Shown one piece after another: positions 1-9,109 of a stretch of 64,000 nucleotides of DNA. Source of the stretch: Streptomyces sp. TP-A0356 (GTDB lineage: Bacteria > Actinomycetota > Actinomycetes > Streptomycetales > Streptomycetaceae); contig NZ_BBZJ01000017.1 in the NCBI RefSeq assembly GCF_001417775.1, positions 248,001-312,000 of the forward strand, written 5' to 3'. Below the pieces are notes generated by a model, which made no database searches, was not told the DNA's origin, and saw only the letters and a list, made by a program, of their open reading frames with translations. The stretch's first letter is position 1. The number at the start of each line of letters is the position of its first letter. The position numbers and the translations under genes are program-made.

Positions 1-1
1 G

Positions 2-319
2 CTGGACCAGGCGGCGGCCGCGACCGCCGCCGAGGACGCCGAGACGATCACCGACGTCAACACCCGCTTCCACGACCGGATCCTGGCCATGGCGGGCAAC
101 AGCCTGCTGATCTCCGTCATGGAACCGGTCGACGGCCGGCTGCGCTGGCTCACCCGCCAGAACGAGGAGTGGCCCCAACTCCTCACCGAGCACCGAGAGT
201 TGTACGAGGCGATCGCCTCCGGCGACCCGGACCGCGCCCGTGTCCATGCCCTCGCCCATGTCCAGGCCAACTACCGCTCGACGGTGCGGCACCTGTTCGG
301 GGCCGCCCAGTTGCCCTAG
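2..319 (+). CDS. GntR-family transcriptional regulator, C-terminal FCD domain (partial, 5' end outside window)
   Basis: The reading frame is open from the window edge to a TAG at 317-319 and gives about 105 residues. It is all alpha-helical in character and carries the FCD ligand-domain signature, with an N-x-R-F-H-D-R-I-L segment followed by a M-A-G-N-S-L turn and a late H-A-L-A-H-V metal-ligand-like histidine pair. FadR/FCD regulators bind an organic-acid ligand, often through three histidines and a metal, in this domain. The N-terminal winged-helix part lies upstream of the window, so the target genes cannot be told. It converges with the uracil-DNA glycosylase gene 15 bp away. Confidence 0.8.
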   Translation: MDQAAAATAAEDAETITDVNTRFHDRILAMAGNSLLISVMEPVDGRLRWLTRQNEEWPQLLTEHRELYEAIASGDPDRARVHALAHVQANYRSTVRHLFGAAQLP

Positions 320-334
320 GGCCCGGCCGGTTCC

Positions 335-1036
335 CTAGGGCCTGGTCGGCAGCCCGGCCGCCTCCGCCGCCGTGCGCAGCACGTCCCGCAGCATCTCCGG
401 GGTGAGCCGTCCGGTGAAGGTGTTGCGCTGGCTGACGTGGAAGCAGCCGAAGAGCTCCAGTCCGTCCAGTGACACCCGTCTCCCGTGGCCGAAGGCGGGC
501 CGAGGCCGGGGCACCGGCCGGCCCGCCTCCGCCAGTGCGGTCAGTGCGGACTGCCAGCCGAAGGCACCGAGCGCGACCACGGACCGCAGCGACGGCCGCA
601 GCAGCCGCAACTCCTGCACGAGCCACGGCCGACAGGTGTCCCGTTCCTCCGGCGTCGGCTTGTTGCCCGGCGGGGCGCAGTGCACCGGCGAGGTGACGCG
701 TACGCCGTACAGCTCCAGGCCGTCGTCGGCGGACACCGACGTGGGCCCCGACGCCAGGCCCAGGGAGTGCAGGGCCGCGTACAGCACATCCCCGGACCGG
801 TCCCCGGTGAACATCCGCCCGGTCCGGTTCCCCCCATGGGCCGCGGGTGCCAGACCGATGACGAGCATCCTGGCGTCCGGCGGGCCGAAGCCCGGCACCG
901 GCCGCCCCCAGTACGTCCAGTCGGCGAACGCGGCCCGCTTGGTACGGGCCACCTCCTCCCGCCACGCCACCAGACGCGGGCAGGCACGGCATCCCGTGAT
1001 CCGCTCGTCCAGTCCGGCGAGGCTGCTGCTGTCCAT
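335..1036 (-). CDS. Uracil-DNA glycosylase, family 5 (UDGb) type
   Basis: This 233-residue protein removes uracil and other deaminated bases from DNA in base excision repair. The active-site motif [14 protein letters not shown] (about residues 61-74) has Ala where family 1 and 4 enzymes carry a catalytic acid, which is the hallmark of the UDGb family. The second motif [11 protein letters not shown] begins at about His201. Cys16, Cys19, Cys121 and Cys136 are spaced as expected for the 4Fe-4S cluster of family 4/5 enzymes. The length is normal. It stands alone, divergent from the S4-domain gene, with an ATG start. UDGb enzymes are typical of high-GC actinobacteria, where cytosine deamination load is high. 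Confidence 0.88.
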   Translation of the reverse strand: MDSSSLAGLDERITGCRACPRLVAWREEVARTKRAAFADWTYWGRPVPGFGPPDARMLVIGLAPAAHGGNRTGRMFTGDRSGDVLYAALHSLGLASGPTSVSADDGLELYGVRVTSPVHCAPPGNKPTPEERDTCRPWLVQELRLLRPSLRSVVALGAFGWQSALTALAEAGRPVPRPRPAFGHGRRVSLDGLELFGCFHVSQRNTFTGRLTPEMLRDVLRTAAEAAGLPTRP

Positions 1037-1115
1037 GCCTCCACCGTAGGCTCGGGTGGGGGCGGCCCCGGAAATGCGCTCCGGTCCGCCCGGCCCGGGG
1101 AGCTAAGGTCGGGGC

Positions 1116-1844
1116 ATGGCTTCTGAAGGTGCGGACGACGACAGGACGGGCGGGGCGGACGGGACCCACGCGGCTGCGACGGGCGAGGCCGGGGAGCGCT
1201 CGGGCCACGAGGCGGACCGGCGGTCCGGCACCGCCGGAGAGGGCCGAGCGGTCGACCCACCGGGCTCCGTCGGTCCCGAAGCCAGCGACGCGAAGACCGC
1301 CGACGCGAAGACCGCGGCCGCCGTGGCCGCCGCCGAGGCGGCCGGCCCGTCGAACGGCGAGAGCGTGCGCGTCGACAGCTGGATCTGGTCCGTACGGCTG
1401 GTCAGGACCCGCTCGATGGGCGCCGCCGCGTGCCGGGGTGGACATGTACGGGTGAACGGCGAGCGCGTGAAGCCCGCGCACTCCGTACGCGTCGGCGACG
1501 AGGTGCGCCTGCGGCAGGAGGGCCGGGAGCGGATCGTCGTCGTGAAGCGCCTGATCCGCAAGCGGGTCGGAGCTCCCGTGGCGGTCCAGTGCTACATCGA
1601 CAACAGCCCGCCCCCGCCGCCCCGTGAGGCCGTGGCCCCGGCGGGCATCCGCGACCGCGGCGCGGGCCGCCCCACCAAGCGCGACCGCCGCGAGATGGAA
1701 CGCCTCCGTGGCCTCGGAGCGACACCCGGCGGTAGCCCGGGCGTCGGGTTCGGCGGCTACGGCACCCAGGGCCGCTCCGGGAGTCAGGCCCCCTCGGGCC
1801 GCCGGAACCGCCCGAACGGCCGGAGCGGCTCCGGGGGGCTCTGA
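1116..1844 (+). CDS. S4-domain RNA-binding protein (Hsp15-like)
   Basis: This 242-residue protein has an S4 RNA-binding fold at about residues 85-150 (starting RVDSWIWSVRLVRTRS and including GGHVRVNGERVKPAHSVRVGD), the arrangement seen in Hsp15 (HslR), which binds ribosomal RNA on stalled 50S subunits. An approximately 85-residue Ala/Asp/Glu-rich extension precedes the domain, and a basic Arg/Gly-rich tail of about 70 residues follows it. Both look disordered. The extension contains an exact short repeat (S/A-D-A-K-T-A twice). ATG at 1116 is the first start in frame. A role in ribosome rescue is inferred from the family only. Confidence 0.8.
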   Translation: MASEGADDDRTGGADGTHAAATGEAGERSGHEADRRSGTAGEGRAVDPPGSVGPEASDAKTADAKTAAAVAAAEAAGPSNGESVRVDSWIWSVRLVRTRSMGAAACRGGHVRVNGERVKPAHSVRVGDEVRLRQEGRERIVVVKRLIRKRVGAPVAVQCYIDNSPPPPPREAVAPAGIRDRGAGRPTKRDRREMERLRGLGATPGGSPGVGFGGYGTQGRSGSQAPSGRRNRPNGRSGSGGL

Positions 1845-1984
1845 GCTCGGGCCGGCCGGCCCCGCGCCCGGCCGGTCGGGGCGAGCACGCGGGCCTGGGC
1901 CTGGGCCTAGGCCTGGGGGAGGGCACCACCTCGGCTGCGAGACCTCGGCTGCCCGGAGCCCTCGACGTCGGGCGCGGGTGTGGA

Positions 1985-2473
1985 TCACACCCGGCGGCGT
2001 ACCAGCCGGACCAGGTCCCCCGTGCCGTGACGTCGGGCCCAGGCGATCAGGATCAGCGGGACCATCATGATCAGCGGGGTCGCCGCGTACTGACCGTCGA
2101 AGACGGCGAGCTGGACGATGAACGCGCCCACCATCAGTGCCGAGAGCGCCACCGCGGCGACCGAGGACAGCAGCGGCACCAGCAGCGCGACGGCACCCGC
2201 CAGTTCGAGGGAGCCGATGGTGTACATCCCCGTGCTTCCCCAGCCGATCCTGTCGAAGGACTCGACGGCCGACGGGTGCGCGATCAGCTTGGGCAGCGCG
2301 CTCGCGATCCCGTAGAAGAGCGCGAGCGCGATCTGCAGCGCTCGCAGGGAGATCTCGGCCCGACGGCTCCGGCCGTGCACGCGGCTCACCGACGCGGCGG
2401 AGTCGGAGGCCGAGGCCGCGGCGGAGGCCGAGGCGGAGGCGACTCGGGTGACGGGGGCGATGGACTCGGACAT
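1985..2473 (-). CDS. DoxX-family membrane protein
   Basis: This is a 162-residue integral membrane protein. After a low-complexity Ala/Ser N-terminus (about residues 12-32) there are four hydrophobic segments at roughly residues 42-60, 85-105, 108-125 and 133-150. A conserved K-L-x-x-H-P then F-x-x-I-G-W stretch after the first helix matches small DoxX/DoxX-like proteins. The start ATG at 2473 is preceded by a good AGGAG ribosome site. Function in this family is poorly defined; some members associate with redox or thiol-stress systems. No operon partner is evident, and the neighbouring methyltransferase on the same strand is 154 bp upstream. Confidence 0.75.
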   Translation of the reverse strand: MSESIAPVTRVASASASAAASASDSAASVSRVHGRSRRAEISLRALQIALALFYGIASALPKLIAHPSAVESFDRIGWGSTGMYTIGSLELAGAVALLVPLLSSVAAVALSALMVGAFIVQLAVFDGQYAATPLIMMVPLILIAWARRHGTGDLVRLVRRRV

Positions 2474-2627
2474 GGCGTTCTCCTGGGGAATCGGATCCGC
2501 AGTGCTGTCAGGGAGGTAGACCCGCGCTCGTCCCAGAACTCATCGCCGCCCGGCCCCGCTCCTCGTCCACGGCGCCTGCCGGCCGCATCACCGTGACGGT
2601 CCCACCGGCCCCTTCTCACGGCTCCGT

Positions 2628-3320
2628 TCAAGACCCGCGCACGGCCCTGACCCACATCCGATCCTCCGTCAGATACCGGTCCACCCGCAGCCCCGCCTCC
2701 TCCAGTGCCTCCTCGAACTGCTCCTTGCTCAAGGGCCGGGACAGGAACGTCTGCGTCCAGGTCGCGTCGGGGAACTCGTACTCCGCGCACACCGAGTGGG
2801 CCCCGTCCCCCACCGGCTCCGAGGACACGATCCGTATGGTGCAGCCGCTCGGGTCGACCCGTTCGCGTGGCACGCGGGCGTGGAAGTCCTCCCCCTCGCG
2901 CTGGATCAGTACGCACCCGCCGTCCACCATGTGCCGAGCACACGTCCGTAGCAGTCTTCTGCGCACCTCGGTGTCCCCGGCGTGCACGAGGAACGAGGCG
3001 AGCAGCACCACGTCGAACGTCTCGCCCAGGTCGAGGGCCTCGATCGGGCTGCATATCGTGCGCGCCCCGCTCACCCGCTCCAGCATCTGCGGCGACTCGT
3101 CCACCGCCGTGACCGCGAAGCCCCGTTCCAGCAGTGGACGGGTCACTCGCCCGACCCCGCTGCCCAGTTCCAGAATGTGCGCGCCCGCGGGCACCGCCGC
3201 GGCGATGACGTCCGGCTCGTCTCCGACCGGCAGCCGTGAGTAGAGCTCGACCGCGCAGCCGTCGGGCGTGATCACGCCGGGGCCCGTCCCCCCGTACCCT
3301 TCCCGCATCCTCAGCCTCAT
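2628..3320 (-). CDS. Class I SAM-dependent methyltransferase
   Basis: This 230-residue protein has a Rossmann methyltransferase core. Motif I is ILELGSGVGRVTRPLLERG (about residues 49-67), motif II has V-T-A-V-D-E-S-P-Q-M, and the post-I region has FDVVLLASFLVHAGD. The conserved glycines and the acidic residue after strand 2 indicate that it binds S-adenosylmethionine. The substrate cannot be told from sequence. The N-terminal segment with Y-G-G-T-G-P-G is shared by related streptomycete proteins annotated only as methyltransferases. It lies alone, 100 bp downstream of the acyltransferase gene on the same strand. Confidence 0.85.
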   Translation of the reverse strand: MRLRMREGYGGTGPGVITPDGCAVELYSRLPVGDEPDVIAAAVPAGAHILELGSGVGRVTRPLLERGFAVTAVDESPQMLERVSGARTICSPIEALDLGETFDVVLLASFLVHAGDTEVRRRLLRTCARHMVDGGCVLIQREGEDFHARVPRERVDPSGCTIRIVSSEPVGDGAHSVCAEYEFPDATWTQTFLSRPLSKEQFEEALEEAGLRVDRYLTEDRMWVRAVRGS

Positions 3321-3420
3321 GCCCGTCCAACGGACCGCCCGCAGCGCCCCGTTCCCGCTTCCCCATCACCCGATGGGGTGAAGCGTTTGACGGCAGAACG
3401 GGCGCTCGGGGAAGGGGCGA

Positions 3421-4410
3421 TCACAGTGCGAGCCAGCCGTGGCCCCCGTACCAGTGCCCGCCTGCCCTCAGATGGTCCACGACCGCCCGTTCGACACTGT
3501 TGCGCCGGGGCAGTTCCTCCACCGGCAGCTCGGGGTCACCGAAGACGAAGCCGATGGGCACACCGTCGTCGGGTGTCGTCTCCTCGTACGCCGACTCGAA
3601 ACGGTCCTGGAAGCGGATGATGTTGGAGTCGGCCGGCAGATACCGCTTCAACTGCGGATCCAGCAGCCAGGAGTGGCACACGGCGATCTCGTAGCGCTCC
3701 TCGGGGTAGTGCTCGGCGAAGAACTCCCGCGCCAGCGCCAGCGAGCGTTCGCAGGCGGCCGGCGACAGCGGACCCCGGAAGTCGGGTATGTGCAGGCTCA
3801 GACAGGGGTCGCCGGGCCCCGGACCCGCCCCCGTGGCGGCTATCGCCCCTCCCGTGCGCTGCCCCAGTCGTGCGCGCTGGAACTGCAGCCGCCCCAGCTG
3901 GAACAGCTCCCCGTGGAAGTGCAGCGCGATCCACCAGGGGAACAGCAGCCCGCCGGTGCCGCGCCGTCGGCGGTGCACCGCCATGTGCCGCCCGAGGTCG
4001 GCGAGCGTGCGCCGGGACACCTCGTCCGGGACACCGCGCTCCCGGTGGTGGGCGCGAACGTACGGAAGCGCGGCGAGGAAGACGTAGACATGGAAGAGGC
4101 GCCCGAGTGCGCCCGCCGACGCGGGGAACGGCGGCGGCTCCCAGCCCTTCCCGATCTCCCCCATGTCCCGGACGAAACGGGCGACGCACCGCGCCAGCAG
4201 CGTCATCGCCCCCTCGTCCGCGCCGAGCCGGTCGCGCAGCGCGACGAGTTCGTTGATGTCCTCATGGGGTACCGACAGATCGAGCAGGACGTCGGGCAGC
4301 TCGTCCGCGTCGGGCAGGACGGCCTCCACGCGCAGGTCGCCCTCGCTCGCGAGGCCCCTCAGCCACTCGGCGAGCCTGGCGTCCGCCCGAAGCGTCTCCA
4401 GCAGCTCCAT
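3421..4410 (-). CDS. GNAT-like acyltransferase domain protein (NAT_N plus GNAT_C type)
   Basis: This 329-residue protein resembles the two-domain 'acyltransferase domain-containing' family of actinobacteria: a helical N-terminal half and a C-terminal GNAT-like half (with FRGPLSPAACERSL, a CHSWLLDPQL stretch and a late RNSVERAV segment). I chose ATG 4410 because it has a GGGAGAGG ribosome site; an upstream in-frame start at 4488 would add 26 Arg/Pro-rich residues and overlap the divergent DUF6343 gene. Acyl donor and acceptor are unknown. The C-terminal S-W-L-L-D-P motif is common in the family and may form the acyl-CoA pocket (inference). Confidence 0.65.
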   Translation of the reverse strand: MELLETLRADARLAEWLRGLASEGDLRVEAVLPDADELPDVLLDLSVPHEDINELVALRDRLGADEGAMTLLARCVARFVRDMGEIGKGWEPPPFPASAGALGRLFHVYVFLAALPYVRAHHRERGVPDEVSRRTLADLGRHMAVHRRRRGTGGLLFPWWIALHFHGELFQLGRLQFQRARLGQRTGGAIAATGAGPGPGDPCLSLHIPDFRGPLSPAACERSLALAREFFAEHYPEERYEIAVCHSWLLDPQLKRYLPADSNIIRFQDRFESAYEETTPDDGVPIGFVFGDPELPVEELPRRNSVERAVVDHLRAGGHWYGGHGWLAL

Positions 4411-4523
4411 CGCCTCTCCCCATGGATCCGGCCGCGCCGCCCGCGGCCTTCCGGATCCGGTCGCCGTCCCATGGTGAACATGCACCACGAAGGGTACGTT
4501 TCGTCGTAGGAGCCGTGATTGCG

Positions 4524-4790
4524 ATGCGTACGGGCAGTGAACCGACGACGGCGCGCAGTCCGCTGCGGGCCCGCTTCTGGCTGAGCCTGTGGGGCCTGGT
4601 CTGGGCGACGGTGGGTACCGTCGCGTTCGCGCTGGTCGGGCGGCCCGGGTGGGCGGCCGCGTGCGGCGTGCTGTGGCTGGTCGTCACCGTGGACATGGCC
4701 CTCATCGTCCGCCATATCCGCCAGGGCTCCCACTGGCAGCCGGGCCGGGACGTCCCGCCCTACCTCCCGCCGGAGAACCGTGACCGGTAG
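4524..4790 (+). CDS. DUF6343-type small membrane protein
   Basis: An 88-residue protein with two predicted membrane helices (about residues 18-38 and 43-62), a Q-G-S-H-W-Q-P-G-R-D motif and a Pro-rich end. This pattern fits the DUF6343 family of streptomycete membrane proteins, whose role is unknown. ATG 4524 is chosen over upstream in-frame starts (GTG 4515, ATG 4422) because an AGGAG at 4508-4512 sits 11 nt before it, and the upstream stretch is antisense to the acyltransferase promoter. The gene is divergent from the acyltransferase gene, with 113 bp between the two starts. Confidence 0.65.
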   Translation: MRTGSEPTTARSPLRARFWLSLWGLVWATVGTVAFALVGRPGWAAACGVLWLVVTVDMALIVRHIRQGSHWQPGRDVPPYLPPENRDR

Positions 4791-4892
4791 CGCCCGGAGC
4801 CCCGCGAGGCCCCTCTCACGGACGGCTCCAGAGCGGGGCGGGTGACCTCGGAGCACGAGCGGGCGCCACGGGACGCGGCCCCAAGGGGCGCG

Positions 4893-5273
4893 CTACGAGT
4901 CGAAGCGCGCCGCCCTCAGGTACTGCGGGTTCGGGTCCAGGGCGGCCGCCAGCCGGAAGTGCCGCAACGCCTGTTCCGGCCGTGCCTGGCGCTCGTAGGT
5001 ACGGGCGAGCGCGAAGTGCGCGAACGCGTTGTCCGGCTCGCGCTCCAGCACGATGCTGAACTCCAGCTCCGCGGGCCGCAGTTGCGCGGCGGCGAAGAAG
5101 GCACGCGCGCGCAGCAGGCGGGCCGCCGTGTTCTCGGGGTGCGCGGCTATCACGCCGTCGAGCAGTTTCACCGCGCCCCGAGGGTCCCGCGCGGCGAGCA
5201 GTTGCTCCGCGGCGCGGAAGTCGATGACATGCGTCTCCGGAGTACGTCCGGCCGAATCGCTGGTCTCGGGCAC
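4893..5273 (-). CDS. Tetratricopeptide-repeat protein
   Basis: This 126-residue protein consists almost entirely of helical hairpins. At least two TPR units are readable: one from about Ala48 with A-R-L-L-R-A-R-A-F-F, and one from about Asn80 with A-F-A-H-F-A-L-A-R-T-Y-E-R-Q, ending in L-D-P-N-P-Q-Y-L. TPRs mediate protein-protein contacts, and no catalytic domain is present. It starts with GTG at 5273 behind an AAGGGA ribosome site. It lies downstream of coaE on the same strand, 50 bp away, so the two may be cotranscribed. The same pairing occurs, from memory, in other streptomycetes. Confidence 0.8.
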   Translation of the reverse strand: MPETSDSAGRTPETHVIDFRAAEQLLAARDPRGAVKLLDGVIAAHPENTAARLLRARAFFAAAQLRPAELEFSIVLEREPDNAFAHFALARTYERQARPEQALRHFRLAAALDPNPQYLRAARFDS

Positions 5274-5323
5274 GCCAGATCCCTTCCCTTGCTGGACCGA
5301 TTCAACGCCCCCGGCGGCGACCG

Positions 5324-5932
5324 CTATTCCTGGGAGCGCTGTGCCCTATGGGCGAGATCAGCCCATACATCCCTTACGTTCCGCTCCAGCTGTTCCAGGG
5401 GTCCGTCGTTGCTGATGACGACGTCCGCGATCTCCAGGCGCTTCTCGCGCGTCGCCTGGGCGGCCATGCGCGCGCGTGCGTCCTCCTCGGTCATCCCGCG
5501 CAGGCGGACGAGCCGGTCCAGCTGGGTCGCGGGGTCGGCGTCGACGACGACCACCACGTCATAGAGCGGGGCGAGTCCGTTCTCGGCGAGCAGGGGGACG
5601 TCGTGGACGACCACCGCGTCCGCGGGGGCGGCGGTCTCCAGCTCCCGGGAGCGGGCGCCCACCAAGGGGTGCACGATCGAGTTCAGGACGGCGAGCCTGT
5701 CCGGGTCGGCGAAGACGATGGACCCCAGCTTGGGGCGGTCCAGGCTGCCGTCCGGCGAAAGGACGCCCTCCCCGAAGGCCTCGACGACCGCGTCGAGGCC
5801 TGGTGTCCCGGGCGCGACGACCTCGCGCGCGATGCGGTCCGCGTCGATCAGCACGGCCCCGCACTCGACGAGCAGCCTCGACACCTCGCTCTTGCCGGCG
5901 CCGATACCGCCGGTCAGGCCCACCTTCAGCAT
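5324..5932 (-). CDS. coaE: Dephospho-CoA kinase
   Basis: This 202-residue enzyme catalyses the last step of coenzyme A synthesis, ATP-dependent phosphorylation of the 3'-hydroxyl of dephospho-CoA. The P-loop [11 protein letters not shown] lies at residues 5-15. Downstream are the [10 protein letters not shown] segment (substrate lid region), IVHPLV, and [11 protein letters not shown] with the typical DVPLL motif. ATG 5932 gives the canonical MLKVGLTGG start; an in-frame ATG eight codons earlier is less likely. Actinobacterial CoaE proteins can carry a C-terminal GrpB-like extension, but this one is the short single-domain form. Confidence 0.95.
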   Translation of the reverse strand: MLKVGLTGGIGAGKSEVSRLLVECGAVLIDADRIAREVVAPGTPGLDAVVEAFGEGVLSPDGSLDRPKLGSIVFADPDRLAVLNSIVHPLVGARSRELETAAPADAVVVHDVPLLAENGLAPLYDVVVVVDADPATQLDRLVRLRGMTEEDARARMAAQATREKRLEIADVVISNDGPLEQLERNVRDVWADLAHRAQRSQE

Positions 5933-5983
5933 GACGGGAAGCCTACGGCCTGCCACTGACGGCGTGGAGGGAGCCCCGTGCGC

Positions 5984-6922
5984 TCAGCCGTCGCCCTCGC
6001 GCTCCGCCAGGAAGCGCTCGAATTCCTGTCCGATCTCGTCCGCGGACGGGATCTCCACGGGCTCCGCGAGCATGTTGCCACGCGTCTCGGCACCCGCGGC
6101 GGCGTCGTACTGGTGCTCAAGGCCCTGGACGAGCGCGACGAGCTCCTCGTCGCCCTCCTGGATCTGCCGGTCGATCTCCGTCTGTGTGCGGTACGCGTCC
6201 GTGCGCAGGGAGTGCGCCACCCCCGGCAGGACCAGTCCCGTGGCGGCGGTGATGGCCTCCAGGACGGTCAGTGCGGCGTCCGGGTACGCGGAGCGGGCGA
6301 TGTAGTGCGGGACGTGCGCGGCGACGCCCAGGACGTCGTGTCCGGCCTCCGTCAGCCGGTACTCCACCAGGGACTCGGCGCTGCCGGGGACCTGCGCCTC
6401 CTCGAAGGGGCTGCGATGGCCCGGGACCAGGTCGATGCGGTTGCCGTGCGGGGTGAGGCCCACCGGTCGGGTGTGCGGCACGCCCATGGGGATGCCGTGG
6501 AAGTTCACGGACAGACGGACGCCGAGCCGCTCCACGATCTGGCGGACGGCCGCGGCGAAGCGCTCCCACTCCACGTCCGGCTCCGGTCCGGAGAGCAGCA
6601 GGAAGGGCGCCCCGGTGGTGTCCTGCACCAGGCGCACGTCGATGCCGGGCACCTCGTAGTCGGTCCAGCGGTCACGTTTGAACGTGAGCAGCGGGCGGCG
6701 GGCCCGATAGTCCACGAGCCGGTCGTGGTCGAAGCGGGCCACGACCTGCTGGGGCAGCGAGTCGAGGAGCCGCTCGACGATCTGGTCGCCGGTCTCGCCC
6801 GCGTCGATGTATCCGTCGAAGTGGTAGAGCATGACCAGACCGGCCGACTCCTGGGCGAGCGCCATGTCGACGACAGCCAGACCCTTCGGCTCCCATGCGT
6901 ACAAACCCTGCGGATCAAGCAC
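5984..6922 (-). CDS. PAC2-family protein (proteasome assembly chaperone-like)
   Basis: This 312-residue protein belongs to the PAC2 family, which in archaea and eukaryotes includes proteasome assembly chaperones. Actinobacterial members are of unsettled function. Typical features seen here are an N-terminal [20 protein letters not shown] block, [31 protein letters not shown], and a V-S-L-N-like [15 protein letters not shown] block. The start is set at GTG 6922 because a GAGGAGGAG ribosome site lies just upstream; an alternative ATG at 6976 has none. It lies between coaE and rpsA as in other streptomycetes (memory). Confidence 0.85.
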   Translation of the reverse strand: MLDPQGLYAWEPKGLAVVDMALAQESAGLVMLYHFDGYIDAGETGDQIVERLLDSLPQQVVARFDHDRLVDYRARRPLLTFKRDRWTDYEVPGIDVRLVQDTTGAPFLLLSGPEPDVEWERFAAAVRQIVERLGVRLSVNFHGIPMGVPHTRPVGLTPHGNRIDLVPGHRSPFEEAQVPGSAESLVEYRLTEAGHDVLGVAAHVPHYIARSAYPDAALTVLEAITAATGLVLPGVAHSLRTDAYRTQTEIDRQIQEGDEELVALVQGLEHQYDAAAGAETRGNMLAEPVEIPSADEIGQEFERFLAEREGDG

Positions 6923-7153
6923 TAGACCGCTCCTCCTCGTGTCCGTACTGCACAACGTGGTGCCGGGCGCGGGCATTCCCGGCCGTGCCCGTCACCCGAC
7001 ACTTCGTCATCTCTCGGCCACGCGCGTGGTCTCTCGGCACACGCGCGTGGAGCGCGGGCACGGCACCGCTGGTGTGGTCACGGCCCTACGGGACGCATTC
7101 GGCGGGCTCGCCGAGCGGGCGGCACGAGGAGGCCCGCGGGACCGGCGAACGCG

Positions 7154-7189
7154 CCGAGGGCCCGCACCCCATCGGGTACGGGCCCTCGG
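7154..7189 (-). terminator. Rho-independent-like terminator of rpsA
   Basis: A perfect 11-bp inverted repeat (CCGAGGGCCCG at 7154-7164 with its complement at 7179-7189, 14-nt loop) lies about 30 bp past the rpsA stop codon. It has no U-tract, which is usual for streptomycete hairpins. Confidence 0.7.
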
Positions 7190-7217
7190 TCATCGGCTAA
7201 GCCTCAGCCGTGAGCGT

Positions 7218-8708
7218 TCAGCTCTGGCCGCCGGCCAGCTTCTCGCGCAGGGCAGCCAGCGCCTCGTCCGAGGCGAGCGCGCCGGAGTTGTCGCCACCCT
7301 CGGAGGAGTACGAACCGCCGGTCGCGGCCGGAGCGGCGGCCTCGCCACCCTCGGCGGCGGCAGCGGCGTCCGCCTCGCGGGACTTGATGACCTGCTGCTG
7401 GTGCTGCTCGAAGCGCTGCTGCGCCTCGGCGTACTGGCGCTCCCACTCCTCGCGCTGCTTCTCGTAGCCCTCGAGCCAGTCGTTGGTCTCGGGGTCGAAG
7501 CCCTCGGGGTAGATGTAGTTGCCCTGGTCGTCGTAGGACGCGGCCATGCCGTACAGGGTCGGGTCGAACTCGACCGACGCCGGGTCGGCACCGAAGGACT
7601 CGTTGGCCTGCTTGAGGGACAGCGAGATCCGGCGACGCTCCAGGTCGATGTCGATGACCTTGACGAAGATCTCGTCGTTGACCTGGACGACCTGCTCCGG
7701 GATCTCCACGTGGCGCTCGGCCAGCTCGGAGATGTGGACCAGACCCTCGATGCCCTCGTCCACGCGGACGAACGCACCGAACGGCACCAGCTTCGTGACC
7801 TTGCCGGGCACGACCTGGCCGATCTGGTGGGTGCGGGCGAACTGCTGCCACGGGTCTTCCTGGGTCGCCTTCAGCGACAGGGAGACGCGCTCGCGGTCCA
7901 TGTCGACGTCGAGAACCTCGACGGTGACCTCCTGGCCGACCTCGACGACCTCGGACGGGTGGTCGATGTGCTTCCAGGACAGCTCGGAGACGTGGACGAG
8001 ACCGTCGACGCCACCCAGGTCCACGAAGGCACCGAAGTTGACGATCGAGGAGACCACACCGGAGCGGACCTGACCCTTCTGCAGGGTCGTGAGGAACGTC
8101 TGGCGGACCTCGGACTGGGTCTGCTCCAGCCAGGCACGGCGGGACAGGACCACGTTGTTGCGGTTCTTGTCCAGCTCGATGATCTTCGCCTCGAGCTCCT
8201 TGCCGACGTACGGCTGGAGGTCGCGAACGCGGCGCATCTCGACCAGGGAGGCCGGGAGGAAGCCACGGAGGCCGATGTCGAGGATGAGACCACCCTTGAC
8301 GACCTCGATGACGGTACCGGTGACGATGCCGTCCTCTTCCTTGATCTTCTCGATGGTGCCCCAGGCACGCTCGTACTGGGCGCGCTTCTTCGAGAGGATC
8401 AGGCGGCCTTCCTTGTCCTCCTTCTGGAGGACGAGGGCCTCGATCTCGTCGCCGACGGCCACGACCTCGTTCGGGTCGACGTCGTGCTTGATCGAGAGCT
8501 CGCGGCTCGGGATGACACCTTCGGTCTTGTAACCGATGTCGAGCAGGACCTCGTCCCGGTCGACCTTCACGATGACGCCGTCGACGATGTCGCCGTCGTT
8601 GAAGTACTTGATCGTCTCGTCGATCGCCGCGAGGAAGGCTTCCTCGTTACCGATGTCGTTGACCGCTACCTGCGGAGTGGTGGCGGTGGTCTCGGTGCTG
8701 CTCGTCAT
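7218..8708 (-). CDS. rpsA: 30S ribosomal protein S1
   Basis: This 496-residue protein helps load mRNA onto the 30S subunit. Four S1 (OB-fold) RNA-binding domains are readable, starting near G-D-I-V-D-G-V-I-V-K-V, G-I-V-T-G-T-V-I-E-V-V-K-G-G, G-Q-V-R-S-G-V-V-S-S-I-V-N-F-G-A-F-V, and G-Q-V-V-P-G-K-V-T-K-L-V-P-F-G-A-F-V. Domains 3 and 4 have the strong GAFV...G.VHISEL signature. A Glu/Gln/Ala-rich tail follows, as in actinobacterial S1; six-domain forms belong to proteobacteria. ATG 8708 is the conserved start; an upstream ATG at 8819 would add 37 residues inside the leader. A near-consensus promoter lies about 210 bp upstream. Confidence 0.97.
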   Translation of the reverse strand: MTSSTETTATTPQVAVNDIGNEEAFLAAIDETIKYFNDGDIVDGVIVKVDRDEVLLDIGYKTEGVIPSRELSIKHDVDPNEVVAVGDEIEALVLQKEDKEGRLILSKKRAQYERAWGTIEKIKEEDGIVTGTVIEVVKGGLILDIGLRGFLPASLVEMRRVRDLQPYVGKELEAKIIELDKNRNNVVLSRRAWLEQTQSEVRQTFLTTLQKGQVRSGVVSSIVNFGAFVDLGGVDGLVHVSELSWKHIDHPSEVVEVGQEVTVEVLDVDMDRERVSLSLKATQEDPWQQFARTHQIGQVVPGKVTKLVPFGAFVRVDEGIEGLVHISELAERHVEIPEQVVQVNDEIFVKVIDIDLERRRISLSLKQANESFGADPASVEFDPTLYGMAASYDDQGNYIYPEGFDPETNDWLEGYEKQREEWERQYAEAQQRFEQHQQQVIKSREADAAAAAEGGEAAAPAATGGSYSSEGGDNSGALASDEALAALREKLAGGQS

Positions 8709-9109
8709 GTGGGAAAGGGCTCCGGTACGGACATTGAAGTCGTAGGTACTGCTTACGCCGGGAGCCCGTTTCGCTCTGCAGAAGCCGGACAGCCAAGGAA
8801 GCGCCACCAATTTGGACACCGGGTGCCCGGTGGCGCCTCGAGAACCGAGGGGACATACAACAGATGCGAGCGCAGCCTGCTACGTCTGAGGTGCGCAGGC
8901 CCGCAGCGCAACTTGTAGCATACGGGGGCAGCCGGACAGGGTCAATGCGCGAAGCCGCACACCCGGGGCGGTTCGCCGCATACCCGGCACGAGGATCCAC
9001 AGCACCCCGGCTGCTCACCGGACAACGCAACAGGGCCGCGCGGGCCCGGGGCACCTCTCCGTGACACCGGTGGGCCGGGTTTGGACGGAAGAGTACGACG
9101 AGGGAGCCG
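8709..9109. other. rpsA leader and divergent promoter region
   Basis: This 401-bp region lies between the rpsA start and the start region of the methyltransferase gene. It holds the rpsA promoter (8917-8945) and an approximately 200-nt rpsA leader. No ORF here has coding character. On the rightward side a GAGGGAG ribosome site at 9100-9106 serves the methyltransferase gene. I see no riboswitch consensus in the leader. Confidence 0.7.
8917..8945 (-). promoter_or_regulatory. Sigma70-type promoter of rpsA
   Basis: Read on the minus strand, TTGACC (8945-8940) is followed after 17 nt by TATGCT (8922-8917). That is one mismatch to the -35 consensus and two to the -10 consensus, with ideal spacing, which suits a strongly expressed ribosomal protein gene under the principal sigma factor HrdB. 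Confidence 0.75.

Noticed and set aside
183..1988. A 601-residue reverse-strand frame across the uracil glycosylase and S4 genes
   Set aside because: It overlaps two genes with clear motifs and has no recognisable domain.
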